A DNA stretch of 64,000 nt from Nostoc spongiaeforme FACHB-130 (GTDB lineage Bacteria > Cyanobacteriota > Cyanobacteriia > Cyanobacteriales > Nostocaceae), in NCBI RefSeq assembly GCF_014698475.1, contig NZ_JACJTB010000006.1, positions 62,001 through 126,000 on the forward strand, written 5' to 3'. Under the pieces are notes generated by a model, which made no database searches, was not told the DNA's origin, and saw only the letters and a list, made by a program, of their open reading frames with translations. Position numbers and translations under genes: made by a program. Below, piece after piece: positions 20,860-30,666 of the stretch; within the stretch, counting starts at the first letter, position 1, and the number at the start of each line of letters is the position of its first letter.

Positions 20860-21262
20860 GGCAGAGGCGATTAGTCGTGCCTAGTGGCGATTAGTCGCTT
20901 TGTCTGGAAGCGATAAAAATATAGAAAGTTAGCGATCGCCTTTAAACAGTTGTGAAAACAGATAACAGCGTCTGTTCTCAAAAGTTAAATTAGTTAAGCT
21001 ACCACTGCCAGCCTACACTCAGCGAGCAAGTGTAGGTTTGATGAAGATTGTTGTAAGCGACAGCAGCATTTTCATTTGTCAATTCATGCCTGTGATGTTG
21101 TCGCTTTGTCTATCCCATCAAAGATAGCAAATCAGCAATTCAGGGTCGCTGCAAATGTGTAAAAAAATTGCAGCAGTCTGAGTGGCAGCTTCCACCACTC
21201 CAGTACTGCGCGTTCTGATAGCATATAATTTCGTTGCCAAATTCCGAATGTAAGGGTAAAGT
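20860..21262 (+). promoter_or_regulatory. 403-bp rpsL-rpsG spacer with a hairpin
   Basis: Unusually long for neighbours of one operon. It holds a duplicated GGCGATTAGTCG (near 20867 and 20886), a HIP1 site at 20933-20940 and an 8-bp stem CCTACACT (21012-21019)/AGTGTAGG (21029-21036) followed by TTTG. The hairpin could attenuate or process the rpsL-rpsG transcript; a separate promoter for rpsG is also possible. No gene is seen. Confidence 0.45.
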
Positions 21263-21733
21263 ATGTCTCGTCGTGGTGTAGTTCAAAGGCGGCCAGTTCC
21301 GCCTGACTCCGTTTACAATAGTCGGCTGGTGAGCATGATGATTCGCCGGATCATGCGTCACGGCAAAAAATCACTAGCGGCACGCATTGTCTATGATGCA
21401 CTCAAAACAATTGAAGAACGCACAGGTAATGCTGCAATAGAAACTTTTGAAAGAGCTGTGCGTAACGCCACACCATTGGTAGAAGTCAAAGCTCGTCGTG
21501 TGGGTGGTGCAACCTACCAAGTACCAATGGAAGTACGTTCAGAACGTGGTACTACCCTAGCACTGCGTTGGTTAGTACAATTTTCTCGCTCCAGACCAGG
21601 GCGCACAATGGCTGGCAAATTAGCTAATGAGTTAATGGATGCAGCCAACGAAACAGGTAATGCAATCCGTAAGCGTGAAGAAACGCACCGGATGGCTGAA
21701 GCTAACAAAGCCTTTGCACACTATCGTTATTAA
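21263..21733 (+). CDS. rpsG: 30S ribosomal protein S7
   Basis: Binds 16S rRNA and nucleates assembly of the 30S head. The 156-residue length is the usual one. Recognised by [35 protein letters not shown] and the closing [18 protein letters not shown]. Followed after 140 bp by fusA. Confidence 0.98.
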   Translation: MSRRGVVQRRPVPPDSVYNSRLVSMMIRRIMRHGKKSLAARIVYDALKTIEERTGNAAIETFERAVRNATPLVEVKARRVGGATYQVPMEVRSERGTTLALRWLVQFSRSRPGRTMAGKLANELMDAANETGNAIRKREETHRMAEANKAFAHYRY

Positions 21734-21873
21734 GCAGCACAGCGATATATCTTGCTTCAATAAGCGGTATATCGCCGACTGATAAAAATCCAGACGGTAA
21801 TCCGTAAAAGTATAGAATCTTAACAAAGAGTAATATACAAGATATCATGAGGCAAAAACTATAGGAGGCTACT

Positions 21874-23952
21874 GTGGCACGTACAAACCCGCTAGAGAAA
21901 GTACGCAATATCGGTATTGCGGCGCACATAGATGCGGGCAAAACAACAACAACAGAGAGAATATTATTTTACTCTGGGATAATTCATAAAATTGGTGAAG
22001 TTCACGAAGGAACTGCTGTAACCGACTGGATGGAGCAAGAGCGGGAACGGGGAATTACTATCACCGCAGCGGCGATCAGTACCAGTTGGAAAGATTATCA
22101 AATTAACATTATCGATACTCCAGGCCACGTAGACTTCACAATTGAAGTAGAACGCTCCATGCGGGTATTAGATGGAGTAATAGCAGTATTTTGTTCTGTG
22201 GGTGGTGTTCAACCCCAATCAGAGACGGTGTGGCGGCAAGCAGACCGTTACGCAGTACCTCGGATTGCCTTTATTAATAAAATGGATCGCACAGGCGCGA
22301 ACTTCTATAGAGTTCACGAACAAATGCGCGATCGCCTGCGGGCAAATGCCATTGCAATTCAACTGCCCATTGGTAGCGAAAACGACTTCAAAGGCATTGT
22401 CGACTTGGTGCGGAAGCGTGCATACATTTACAATAACGACCAAGGAACGGATATCCAAGAAACAGATATCCCGGATGATATGCAAGACAAGGCCGAAGAG
22501 TACTACACCAAATTAGTCGAAGCCGTCGCAGAAACTGATGACGCTTTGATGACTAAGTACTTTGATGGCGAAGCACTGACAGAAGAAGAAATTCGGGCAG
22601 CCCTGCGGAAAGGGACAATTGATGGCACAATCGTGCCTGTACTTTGTGGTTCAGCCTTTAAAAACAAAGGCGTACAGTTAATGCTGGACGCAGTTGTAGA
22701 TTATCTACCCGCACCAACAGAAGTACCTCCCATTCAAGGAACACTTGCAAATGGTGATACAGTTGAGCGTCGGGCAGATGACAACGAACCTCTAGCAGCT
22801 TTGGCATTTAAGATCATGGCTGACCCTTATGGTCGCCTAACCTTTGTTCGCGTTTATTCCGGTGTTCTGAAGAAAGGTAGTTATGTATTAAATGCTACCA
22901 AAAACAAGAAAGAACGGATTTCCCGCTTAGTTCTAATGAAGGCAGATGATCGCCAAGACGTAGAAGAACTACGAGCAGGTGATCTAGGTGCTGCATTAGG
23001 ATTAAAAGATACTTTGACAGGTGATACTATCACTGATGAAGGCGCACCAGTAATTCTGGAATCCCTATTTATTCCAGAGCCTGTAATCTCGGTAGCGGTT
23101 GAGCCCAAAACCAAGAACGACATGGATAAGCTATCCAAGGCTCTGCAATCTCTGTCTGAAGAAGACCCAACCTTCCGCGTTAATGTTGACCCAGAAACAA
23201 ACCAAACTGTAATTGCAGGGATGGGAGAACTCCACCTAGAAATTCTGGTGGATCGGATGTTACGCGAATTCAAGGTGGAAGCAAACGTGGGTGCGCCACA
23301 AGTAGCTTACCGCGAAACGATTCGTAAAGCAGTTAGCAATGTGGAAGGCAAATTCATTCGTCAAAGTGGTGGTAAAGGTCAATATGGTCACGTTGTGATC
23401 AATTTGGAGCCAGGAGAACCTGGTAGCGGCTTTGAATTCGTCTCTAAAATTGTCGGTGGTGTAGTACCTAAAGAGTACATTGGCCCCGCCGAGCAAGGAA
23501 TGAAAGAAAGCTGTGAATCAGGGATTTTAGCTGGATATCCACTGATTGACGTGAAAGCGACGCTAGTTCATGGTTCTTACCACGACGTAGACTCCTCGGA
23601 AATGGCTTTTAAAATTGCTGGCTCAATGGCACTGAAAGAAGCTGTGCTTAAAGCTTCACCAGTACTATTAGAGCCTATGATGAAAGTTGAGGTGGAAGTT
23701 CCTGAAGACTATATTGGGAACGTCATTGGTGACCTCATCTCCCGCCGAGGGCAGATTGAAAGCCAAAGTACTGAACAGGGACTCGCTAAAGTGGCATCCA
23801 AGGTTCCACTGGCGACCATGTTTGGTTACGCCACCGACATCCGGTCGAAGACCCAAGGTCGAGGTATTTTTACGATGGAGTTTAGCCACTATGAGGAAGT
23901 GCCTCGTAGCGTGGCTGAAACTATCATTGCAAAAAGCAAAGGGAACGCTTAA
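21874..23952 (+). CDS. fusA: Elongation factor G
   Basis: GTPase that drives ribosomal translocation. The 692-residue sequence has the P-loop [19 protein letters not shown] (in parts: [12 protein letters not shown]), the switch region [18 protein letters not shown] and NKMD, followed by domains II-V ending with the EF-G C-terminal fold ([18 protein letters not shown]). The start is GTG 21874 behind an excellent AGGAGG ribosome-binding site seven bases upstream. Gap to tuf is 22 bp, so they are co-transcribed. Confidence 0.98.
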   Translation: MARTNPLEKVRNIGIAAHIDAGKTTTTERILFYSGIIHKIGEVHEGTAVTDWMEQERERGITITAAAISTSWKDYQINIIDTPGHVDFTIEVERSMRVLDGVIAVFCSVGGVQPQSETVWRQADRYAVPRIAFINKMDRTGANFYRVHEQMRDRLRANAIAIQLPIGSENDFKGIVDLVRKRAYIYNNDQGTDIQETDIPDDMQDKAEEYYTKLVEAVAETDDALMTKYFDGEALTEEEIRAALRKGTIDGTIVPVLCGSAFKNKGVQLMLDAVVDYLPAPTEVPPIQGTLANGDTVERRADDNEPLAALAFKIMADPYGRLTFVRVYSGVLKKGSYVLNATKNKKERISRLVLMKADDRQDVEELRAGDLGAALGLKDTLTGDTITDEGAPVILESLFIPEPVISVAVEPKTKNDMDKLSKALQSLSEEDPTFRVNVDPETNQTVIAGMGELHLEILVDRMLREFKVEANVGAPQVAYRETIRKAVSNVEGKFIRQSGGKGQYGHVVINLEPGEPGSGFEFVSKIVGGVVPKEYIGPAEQGMKESCESGILAGYPLIDVKATLVHGSYHDVDSSEMAFKIAGSMALKEAVLKASPVLLEPMMKVEVEVPEDYIGNVIGDLISRRGQIESQSTEQGLAKVASKVPLATMFGYATDIRSKTQGRGIFTMEFSHYEEVPRSVAETIIAKSKGNA

Positions 23953-23974
23953 TTAGAAAAGGAAACGAGCATTC

Positions 23975-25204
23975 ATGGCACGCGCAAAGTTTGAAAGAAA
24001 TAAACCCCACGTTAACATCGGTACTGTTGGCCACGTTGACCACGGTAAAACTACTTTAACAGCAGCTATTACCATGACCTTAGCTGCTCTCGGTCAAGCC
24101 GAAGCTAAAGGTTATGACCAAATCGACAACGCACCTGAAGAGAAAGCACGGGGTATTACAATTAACACTGCTCACGTTGAGTATGAGACCGCAAATCGTC
24201 ACTATGCTCACGTAGACTGTCCTGGACACGCTGACTATGTGAAAAACATGATCACTGGTGCAGCACAAATGGACGGCGCTATTCTTGTAGTAGCTGCTAC
24301 CGATGGCCCTATGCCTCAAACTCGTGAACACATTCTGTTAGCTCGTCAGGTAGGGGTTCCTAAACTAGTTGTCTTTTTGAACAAAGAAGACATGGTAGAC
24401 GACGAAGAATTGCTAGAGTTGGTCGAACTAGAAGTCCGGGAACTACTCACCAGCTATGATTTTGATGGTGATAATATTCCTGTGGTTAAAGGTTCCGGCC
24501 TGAAAGCTCTGGAAAAAATGACCTCTGCCCCCAAAACCCAACGAGGTGAAGATCCTTGGGTCGATAAAATTTACGAATTGATGGATGCGGTAGATTCTTA
24601 CATCCCTAATCCAGAGCGCGACATTGACAAACCCTTCTTAATGGCGGTAGAAGACGTATTCACCATCACAGGTCGTGGTACGGTGGCTACCGGACGTATC
24701 GAACGCGGCAAAGTTAAGGTGAACGATAACGTAGAACTAGTGGGTCTGAAAGACACTCGTACCACCACCGTCACCGGGATTGAAATGTTCAAGAAGAGCC
24801 TTGATGAAGGCTTGGCAGGGGACAACGCTGGTGTACTGCTTCGTGGTCTGAAAAAAGAAGATATTGAACGGGGTATGGTAATTGCTAAACCCGGTTCTAT
24901 CACTCCTCACACCCAGTTTGAAGGTGAAGTCTACGTACTAACTGAAAAAGAAGGTGGTCGGAAAACACCATTCTTCGCTGGCTACCGTCCTCAGTTCTAC
25001 GTGCGGACAACAGATGTAACCGGCACCATTAAAGCTTTTACCTCTGATGACGGCAAAGACGTAGAAATGGTAATGCCTGGCGATCGCATCAAAGTGACTG
25101 TAGAATTGATCAACGCGATCGCAATTGAGCAAGGTATGCGTTTTGCGATTCGTGAAGGTGGCCGCACCATTGGTGCTGGTGTCGTCTCCAAAATCGTCAA
25201 GTAG
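23975..25204 (+). CDS. tuf: Elongation factor Tu
   Basis: Delivers aminoacyl-tRNA to the ribosome. The 409 residues are typical of cyanobacterial EF-Tu, with [39 protein letters not shown] and NKEDMVDD GTPase motifs. The insertion [17 protein letters not shown] is the cyanobacteria/plastid form. Ribosome-binding site AAAGGAAACGAGC precedes ATG 23975. A terminator follows at 25227. Confidence 0.98.
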   Translation: MARAKFERNKPHVNIGTVGHVDHGKTTLTAAITMTLAALGQAEAKGYDQIDNAPEEKARGITINTAHVEYETANRHYAHVDCPGHADYVKNMITGAAQMDGAILVVAATDGPMPQTREHILLARQVGVPKLVVFLNKEDMVDDEELLELVELEVRELLTSYDFDGDNIPVVKGSGLKALEKMTSAPKTQRGEDPWVDKIYELMDAVDSYIPNPERDIDKPFLMAVEDVFTITGRGTVATGRIERGKVKVNDNVELVGLKDTRTTTVTGIEMFKKSLDEGLAGDNAGVLLRGLKKEDIERGMVIAKPGSITPHTQFEGEVYVLTEKEGGRKTPFFAGYRPQFYVRTTDVTGTIKAFTSDDGKDVEMVMPGDRIKVTVELINAIAIEQGMRFAIREGGRTIGAGVVSKIVK

Positions 25205-25226
25205 TACCCTTTTACTCTAAATAATG

Positions 25227-25263
25227 AAGAGCAGAGATGGTAAGATGCCTCTCTGCTCTTTTA
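25227..25263 (+). terminator. Terminator after tuf
   Basis: AAGAGCAGAGA (25227-25237) pairs perfectly with TCTCTGCTCTT (25250-25260), followed by TTT. It separates tuf from rpsJ, although the two are usually grouped in one operon. Confidence 0.9.
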
Positions 25264-25280
25264 TCTGAACTTAATTGCGG

Positions 25281-25353
25281 GAATGGGGAGTAGAGAATAG
25301 GGAGTAGGATAAACAAACTACTCCCCACTCCCCACTCCCCACTCCCCACTCCC
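25281..25353. repeat. STRR array (ACTCCCC)n with an inverted copy
   Basis: Five tandem CACTCCC units at about 25322-25353 face an inverted block GGGGAGTAGAGAATAGGGAGTAGG at 25284-25307 (two short pieces of the same unit), so the region can fold into a hairpin directly before rpsJ. Confidence 0.85.
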
Positions 25354-25382
25354 CTAATAAATCAGAACCTGGAAAATTAAAG

Positions 25383-25700
25383 ATGGCAACTCTACAACAG
25401 CAGAAAATTAGAATTCGTTTAAAAGCTTTTGACCGTCGATTGTTGGATACATCTTGCGAGAAGATTGTAGATACAGCTAACCGGACTAACGCAACAGCCA
25501 TAGGCCCAATTCCCTTACCTACAAAACGGAAAATCTATTGCGTACTGCGTTCTCCTCACGTAGATAAAGATTCACGGGAACATTTTGAAACCCGTACCCA
25601 CCGCAGAATTATTGACATCTACCAGCCTTCCTCTAAAACTATTGATGCTTTAATGAAGTTGGATCTGCCATCTGGTGTTGATATTGAAGTCAAACTGTAG
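25383..25700 (+). CDS. rpsJ: 30S ribosomal protein S10
   Basis: S10 (105 residues) is in the 30S head and also serves NusB-linked antitermination. Recognised by [43 protein letters not shown] and [31 protein letters not shown] (given in part). Its place after tuf instead of at the head of the S10 operon is characteristic of cyanobacteria. A terminator and an STRR hairpin upstream suggest that read-through from tuf is limited. Confidence 0.98.
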   Translation: MATLQQQKIRIRLKAFDRRLLDTSCEKIVDTANRTNATAIGPIPLPTKRKIYCVLRSPHVDKDSREHFETRTHRRIIDIYQPSSKTIDALMKLDLPSGVDIEVKL

Positions 25701-25930
25701 TTCAGAAGAATTCAGCAGTTAGAATTCAGGAATCAAAACTAACTAACGCATTATTAAACCCAGTTAATTTATTCACCACTCATACAGAATATTCTGCGGT
25801 AAGCTAATAGTCTAGTTTTTGTGTCAGGCTTTGCTACATAATTCAACCTTAGCAGTATGCGTCTACATACTGAATTATAGCTCTTGGTTTCTAAATTCTT
25901 TACCAAGGACTATAGTGTGAATACTTAACC

Positions 25931-25964
25931 AGCCCTGAGAAAATTGATCTCAGGGCTTTTTATT
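25931..25964 (+). terminator. Rho-independent terminator between rpsJ and the LON-domain gene
   Basis: AGCCCTGAGA (25931-25940), loop, TCTCAGGGCT (25948-25957), then TTTTATTT: perfect stem with T tract. The rest of the 341-bp gap (25701-26041) shows no gene. Confidence 0.9.
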
Positions 25965-26041
25965 TAGTGATAGAATGTAAATAAAGTACGGGAAAGCAGA
26001 GAACAATAAATTTTTAAAATTAAATTTATTCTAAGGTAACA

Positions 26042-26692
26042 ATGACATCTTCATCTAGAATTGCTGTTCGTGAACTACCTCTGTTCCCGTTACCCGAAGT
26101 AGTTCTTTTTCCTACAAGACCATTACCATTACATATCTTTGAATTTCGCTACCGAATCATGATGAACACGATTTTGGAGAGCGATCGCAGGTTCGGTGTA
26201 GTAATGGTCGATCCAGTAAAAGGTACAATTGCCAATGTGGGCTGTTGTGCAGAAATTATCCATTACCAGCGCCTACCAGACGACCGCATGAAGATGCTGA
26301 CTCTTGGACAGCAACGGTTTCGTGTCTTAGAATATGTGCGAGAAAAACCTTATCGCGTGGGCTTGGTGCAATGGATAGAAGATGAACCACCTAGCAAAGA
26401 TTTGCGTCCTTTGGGAGCCGAAGTTGAACAACTGCTCAAAGATGTAGTACGCCTCTCGGCTAAGTTAACAGAACAAAACATTGAACTACCAGAAGAATTA
26501 CCAGACTTGCCAATAGAGCTATCTTACTGGGTAGCTAGTAACCTTTATGGTGTTGCATCTGAACAACAATCATTGTTAGAAATGCAAGATACGGCTGCTC
26601 GTTTAGAACGAGAGGCAGAAATCTTAACTTCTACCCGTAATCATTTAGCAGCTCGCTCAGTGTTGAAAGATACTTTCAATCAGAAGTCATAA
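26042..26692 (+). CDS. LON peptidase substrate-binding domain protein
   Basis: A 216-residue protein made only of the N-terminal substrate-binding domain of Lon protease: RELPLFPLPEVVLFPTRPLPLHIFEFRYR, FGVVMVDPVKG, EIIHYQRLPDDRMKMLTLGQQRFRVL. The ATPase and protease parts of Lon are absent, so it cannot cleave by itself. It may act as an adaptor or specificity factor; the function is not established. The region 155-216 is helical and charged. Probably transcribed alone behind the terminator at 25931. Confidence 0.9.
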   Translation: MTSSSRIAVRELPLFPLPEVVLFPTRPLPLHIFEFRYRIMMNTILESDRRFGVVMVDPVKGTIANVGCCAEIIHYQRLPDDRMKMLTLGQQRFRVLEYVREKPYRVGLVQWIEDEPPSKDLRPLGAEVEQLLKDVVRLSAKLTEQNIELPEELPDLPIELSYWVASNLYGVASEQQSLLEMQDTAARLEREAEILTSTRNHLAARSVLKDTFNQKS

Positions 26693-26894
26693 GCTAAATT
26701 AACTAGAAGATGAGTCTTATTAGCGTTCTACCTTGCAGTTTCGTGATTTTATGTTTATGCAAGAGTAGTCGCTAATACCATCGATTAAGAGTAAGTGATA
26801 TGTAATTTAATTTCTGACCCCTAAATTCTGTCTATAAAAATAACTTGTGGAAATAAATACTATCAAGCATTGAGTGAGTTAGCAATTGATTTAA

Positions 26895-27773
26895 TTACGA
26901 TTCTAAAGTGTTAACTGATAGTACACCATAACTACCAAAAATTTTTAATATTTCTAGATATTCTATTAAATCGGCTAGAGCAGATTGCATTTTTGGTTGT
27001 TGAATATCTGTTTCTATATCAAGAAAAAATACATATTCTCCTAAAGAACGCTTGGTAGGACGAGATTCAATTCTGCTGAGATTAATTCCTAGTTCAGCAA
27101 ATACTTGCAGAGGTTTGATTAAGGCTCCAGGCATATTTGCAGGCAAGCTAAAAGCTAGAGAGCTATGAGTAGGATTTAGATTATTGATGTGATATTCAAA
27201 CTGGGCTTGATGTTGACTCACTACCCAAAAGCGAGTACAGTTTTCAGGATAGTCATTAATGCCTTGGGCAAGAATGGGCAAATTGTAGAGTTGGGCTGCT
27301 CTAGAAGAGGCGATCGCAGCTGCTGTTAAATCTTGGTTTAATAATTGTAGAGCTTCTGTTGTGGAATTACTCGGTATAATTTGTACATTTGGCAGTGATT
27401 GACCCAACCAATTTTGACATTGGGCTAAAGCTTGGGGATGAGAATAAACTTTCTCAATTTTATCTAAACCAGAAGCCCCAGAAATTAAGCTATGAACAAT
27501 AGGCATCACTAAGGCCAATTGAATTTGCAAACTATCCAATTGCCAAAGTGCATCCATTGTCATAGTCACACTACCTTCAATGGAATTTTCTACTGGTACA
27601 ACCGCTAACTGTGTTTTGCCTGCTGCCACAGCTTGGAGTGACTGAGCTATGCTGGGGTATGGGCATAAAGTAGCTTCTATTCCCGTTGTTTTGGTTAGCC
27701 AGTTGACATATAAAACTGCTGCTTGTTCTGCATAAGTACCTGGTGGGCCTAAATGAGCAATCGATAAAGACAT
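26895..27773 (-). CDS. pheA: Prephenate dehydratase
   Basis: Converts prephenate to phenylpyruvate on the route to phenylalanine. The 292 residues hold the catalytic domain with GPPGTYAEQAA near the start, VPVENSIEGSV, SHPQALAQC and the hallmark Thr-Arg-Phe in NCTRFWVVS (180-182), then an ACT regulatory domain (about 205-285) with GALIKPLQVFAELGINLSRIESRP, the phenylalanine-sensing GAL and ESRP motifs. There is no chorismate mutase fusion, unlike enteric PheA. Likely feedback inhibited by phenylalanine. Confidence 0.95.
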   Translation of the reverse strand: MSLSIAHLGPPGTYAEQAAVLYVNWLTKTTGIEATLCPYPSIAQSLQAVAAGKTQLAVVPVENSIEGSVTMTMDALWQLDSLQIQLALVMPIVHSLISGASGLDKIEKVYSHPQALAQCQNWLGQSLPNVQIIPSNSTTEALQLLNQDLTAAAIASSRAAQLYNLPILAQGINDYPENCTRFWVVSQHQAQFEYHINNLNPTHSSLAFSLPANMPGALIKPLQVFAELGINLSRIESRPTKRSLGEYVFFLDIETDIQQPKMQSALADLIEYLEILKIFGSYGVLSVNTLES

Positions 27774-28355
27774 AATGTTGGAACAGGAACTATTGTGAGA
27801 TTAATAGACTATACCGCAGCGAATCCATACTTGAAGCAACAAAACATTGATTTAGCTTTGTTGAACTCCACACTGCTGTTCTATCTTGAACAAAGATACA
27901 GTTTGTAATTGCATTCACTAGCAGACTTACCATATTGCGTATCGGAACAACATTACATCCACCCCAGCACATTGGCATAAAACTTTGATTTTTTCTTTTC
28001 AGAAGTAATTCCTAACAGCTAAATCTCATATTGAGAAAGCAGTGAGTAGACACACATCACAGAGATGAAATTTGTTCTCTCATTGATCATCTTGTTTTTT
28101 ATACTGGTATTATTTTTTATATTTTTTGTTTTTTGTACTGAAAAAACTATTTTTGGAAAATGACTGCAATTTGATTTATAATTATAAAAATATTACTAAT
28201 TTATTTTAAAAATCTTGTGATTTAATAAATCTATTATTAAAGTCTGAGGTCATACATAAGTAATATGTATGTTTATTATTTGAGTATATTAAAATAATAA
28301 TTGCCCTAAATTTATTAACATATAAAAGTATCAAATCACTGCTGTCTGCAAAATC
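27774..28355. other. 582-bp AT-rich intergenic region, nothing recognised
   Basis: Divergent promoters of pheA and the DUF1997 gene must lie here. The right half (28040-28350) is very AT-rich with T and A runs but no clear hairpin, repeat or RNA gene visible by eye. Confidence 0.5.
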
Positions 28356-28943
28356 ATGCCTACAAGATTTACTGCTTCTCAATCGGTAAAAATTGCTGTA
28401 CCGCAACAGCCTATTCCTATTCAACATTACTTGCGGCAGCCTCAACGATTGGTGAATGCTTTAGTTGATAACAGTCGTGTCCAACAGCTTTCTAAGGAAG
28501 TATTTCGGCTAAAAATGCGTCCTCTATCTTTTATGACATTGAGTATTCAACCAACTGTAGATATGAGGGTTTGGGCAGAATCAAATAGTGTAATTTATTT
28601 GCGTTCAGTAGGTTGTGAAATCCGAGGTTTTGAGTATATTAACCAACGTTTTAGCCTCAATTTAAAAGGTTATTTATCACCACATCAATCTAGCAATGGT
28701 ACTCGCCTGGAAGGAAAAGCTGATTTAGAAGTACAAGTAGAATTACCTCCACCATTTTCTCTCACTCCAAAGCCAATTTTAGAAGCTACTGGCAATGGTT
28801 TGCTCAAGAGTGTTTTAGTTACTGTTAAACAAAAATTGTTGCATCAGCTACTCATAGATTATCGTCATTGGGTAACATCGCAAATGGCAGAAAAAGCTCT
28901 AGAAGATAATAGTGGTGATTTACCAATTTTGAATTTAGATTAG
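28356..28943 (+). CDS. DUF1997 family protein
   Basis: A 195-residue protein of DUF1997, a family shared by cyanobacteria and plant plastids. Visible features are YLRQPQRLVNALVDNSRVQQL near residue 35, LSIQPTVDMRVWAESNSVI, and LEATGNGLLKSVLVTVKQKLLHQLLIDYRHWV toward the end (given in part), which fits an SRPBCC-like helix-grip fold with a long C-terminal helix. Function is unknown; a lipophilic cavity would be expected of such a fold. No signal peptide. Confidence 0.82.
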   Translation: MPTRFTASQSVKIAVPQQPIPIQHYLRQPQRLVNALVDNSRVQQLSKEVFRLKMRPLSFMTLSIQPTVDMRVWAESNSVIYLRSVGCEIRGFEYINQRFSLNLKGYLSPHQSSNGTRLEGKADLEVQVELPPPFSLTPKPILEATGNGLLKSVLVTVKQKLLHQLLIDYRHWVTSQMAEKALEDNSGDLPILNLD

Positions 28944-29060
28944 TGCTTATTTAGTATTAAATTCAGTTATAAATATACAGTTAGTAGCAAGTAATTCTGT
29001 ATTTGCTACTAACCAAAAAAATTTATACATCTGTTTTAAACTATGATGCTACTACAATTA

Positions 29061-29456
29061 TTACCACTCTAAAAAATAAAAGCGAGTTTGCCTTTCCACA
29101 GCTTTACGCAATATTAACTCCACAGCACGCAAGTCCCACAAAACCCACCATATACCTTCAGGGCTTTTATCAACTTGAGGATGGGCAAGAAGATATGAAA
29201 AGAGTTTCTCAACAGTATCTAATCCCTGTTGCGGATCATACCATCGAAGATTATTTTGTAATTCTTCGTCGTCATCTTCATATTTAATAAATGCACTAAG
29301 AGGAACAACCCCTAGTTCTAGTGCAATATCTTCAAGTAAAATATCTGCTACAGACAAGTTATTCCCGAAAATAAGTCCTTCATTTTTTAAGTCCATATTC
29401 GAGGGTAATTTGATCGCACCTTCATTCTCAATGATGATTGCTAGTTGACGAGACAT
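29061..29456 (-). CDS. Uncharacterised protein (131 aa) in the rnhB-DUF4279 unit
   Basis: I do not recognise a family. The acidic, Trp-rich sequence has AIIIENEGAIKLPSNMDLKNEG near the start, a DDDEEL patch around residue 62 and EGIWWVLWDLRAVELILRKA at 102-121. It starts 16 bp after the DUF4279 gene stop on the same strand, so both are probably one transcript. Small acidic partners of DUF4279 proteins in variable gene contexts can be immunity-type proteins, but no toxin gene is present here, so that idea is speculative. Confidence 0.65.
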   Translation of the reverse strand: MSRQLAIIIENEGAIKLPSNMDLKNEGLIFGNNLSVADILLEDIALELGVVPLSAFIKYEDDDEELQNNLRWYDPQQGLDTVEKLFSYLLAHPQVDKSPEGIWWVLWDLRAVELILRKAVERQTRFYFLEW

Positions 29457-29472
29457 AGCTTTTTAAATGTAT

Positions 29473-29916
29473 TTATTCGATATCTTCTTCATTACCGTAA
29501 GCATAAATATCAAATACCATTGATGCCCCTAGTTCTGATATGCGCTGAACAGTTTGTGCAGTAAGATTAAAACCTTTGTTCCACCCTTTCATGTGGATAG
29601 CAATTCTTACTTGAGCATCATAAATGGCTGATAGCTCTTGCCAAAGAATAGAATTTGTTGATACACGCGAAAGCAAATCAATAATTAATTCTTCTGCTGT
29701 TATGGGTGCAGAGCCTTTTAATTTCAGCAGCCAAGCTCCTTTTTTGTAGGGAGCATATTTAGGATTAGAATCTTGTCTAGCACCACGATGATGAGCTTGA
29801 GTTGGTTGACAACTCAAAAGCTTTGAAATATTATCGGGATTTAATTCTTCACCATAAACACCAAGACAGACAGAGGTTTTATCAACTGAACCTCCAAGGA
29901 TAAGTAAATTTTCCAT
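29473..29916 (-). CDS. DUF4279 domain protein
   Basis: ATG 29916 gives 147 residues. DUF4279 features are SVCLGVYGEELNPDNISKLLSCQPTQAHHRGARQD (in part), KKGAWLLKLKGS, and the closing IAIHMKGWNKGFNLTAQTVQRISELG. The domain is a small ferredoxin-like fold, often repeated or found near variable loci; no activity is known. The frame continues upstream to a TTG at 29991 next to the rnhB stop, crossing a HIP1 site, and that extension is less likely. It follows rnhB on the same strand and is probably co-transcribed. Confidence 0.8.
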   Translation of the reverse strand: MENLLILGGSVDKTSVCLGVYGEELNPDNISKLLSCQPTQAHHRGARQDSNPKYAPYKKGAWLLKLKGSAPITAEELIIDLLSRVSTNSILWQELSAIYDAQVRIAIHMKGWNKGFNLTAQTVQRISELGASMVFDIYAYGNEEDIE

Positions 29917-29992
29917 ACGATTAAATCCCAGCTTGATGATGGCTTTTAATGCCGCGATCGCACCTACCAATGAATACTCCAAATTATCCAAA

Positions 29993-30658
29993 TTACTGCT
30001 GAATTTGGCAAGGGCTGAAAGATTTACGATGCAGGGATGAAGCGCCGTATTCTCGCAACGCCTGTAAATGTTTTGGGCTACCGTATCCTTTATTCTTGGC
30101 TAAGTCGTACTGGGGATACTTTGCGGCTAAACGCAGTATTAAATCGTCACGCCAGACTTTAGCCACAATACTAGCAGCTGCGATGGAAAGCGATCGCTCA
30201 TCTCCTTTGACGATTGTTTGTTGGGGTATGTGCAAATCTTTCATTGCTTGATTACCGTCAACCAAGCAAATTACAGGCTGTACTTTCAATTTGAGTACAG
30301 CCCGTTTCATGGCTAACAGTGTCGCCTGCAAAATATTTATTTGATCAATCTCCGCAGTTGCAGCAAAGCCGATTCTCCAGTCTGTTGCTAATTCACAAAT
30401 TTGTGCGGCTAATTTCGCTCTTTTAGAACTGGAAAGCTTTTTACTATCTTTAATTCCAGCTGCAATCAATTGGGCGAAAGCATCTGCTGGGAGAATGACG
30501 GCTGCTGCAACTACAGGGCCAAATAAAGCACCACGTCCGACTTCATCGATGCCGACAATTAAGCCAGACATCCCCGCTAAAGTGGACGAAAACTCCAGCC
30601 ATTCCAGTTCACCTAAATTTGGTAGGGAATTAACAGCAGTTTGTTGAATCTCTACCAT
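29993..30658 (-). CDS. rnhB: Ribonuclease HII
   Basis: Removes RNA from RNA-DNA hybrids and single ribonucleotides from DNA. The 221 residues include the catalytic pair Asp38 and Glu39 in VGIDEVGRGALFGPVVAAAV, KDSKKLSSSKR, VICLVDGNQ with the third acidic residue, and GDERSLSIAAASIVAKVWRD. Its start lies 8 bp after the rne stop, so the two ribonucleases are one operon, an arrangement seen in many cyanobacteria. Confidence 0.95.
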   Translation of the reverse strand: MVEIQQTAVNSLPNLGELEWLEFSSTLAGMSGLIVGIDEVGRGALFGPVVAAAVILPADAFAQLIAAGIKDSKKLSSSKRAKLAAQICELATDWRIGFAATAEIDQINILQATLLAMKRAVLKLKVQPVICLVDGNQAMKDLHIPQQTIVKGDERSLSIAAASIVAKVWRDDLILRLAAKYPQYDLAKNKGYGSPKHLQALREYGASSLHRKSFSPCQIQQ

Positions 30659-30666
30659 AAAGCATC

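Noticed and set aside
29003-29287. 94-codon plus-strand frame
   Set aside because: Antisense of the 131-residue gene, which has better composition and operon context.
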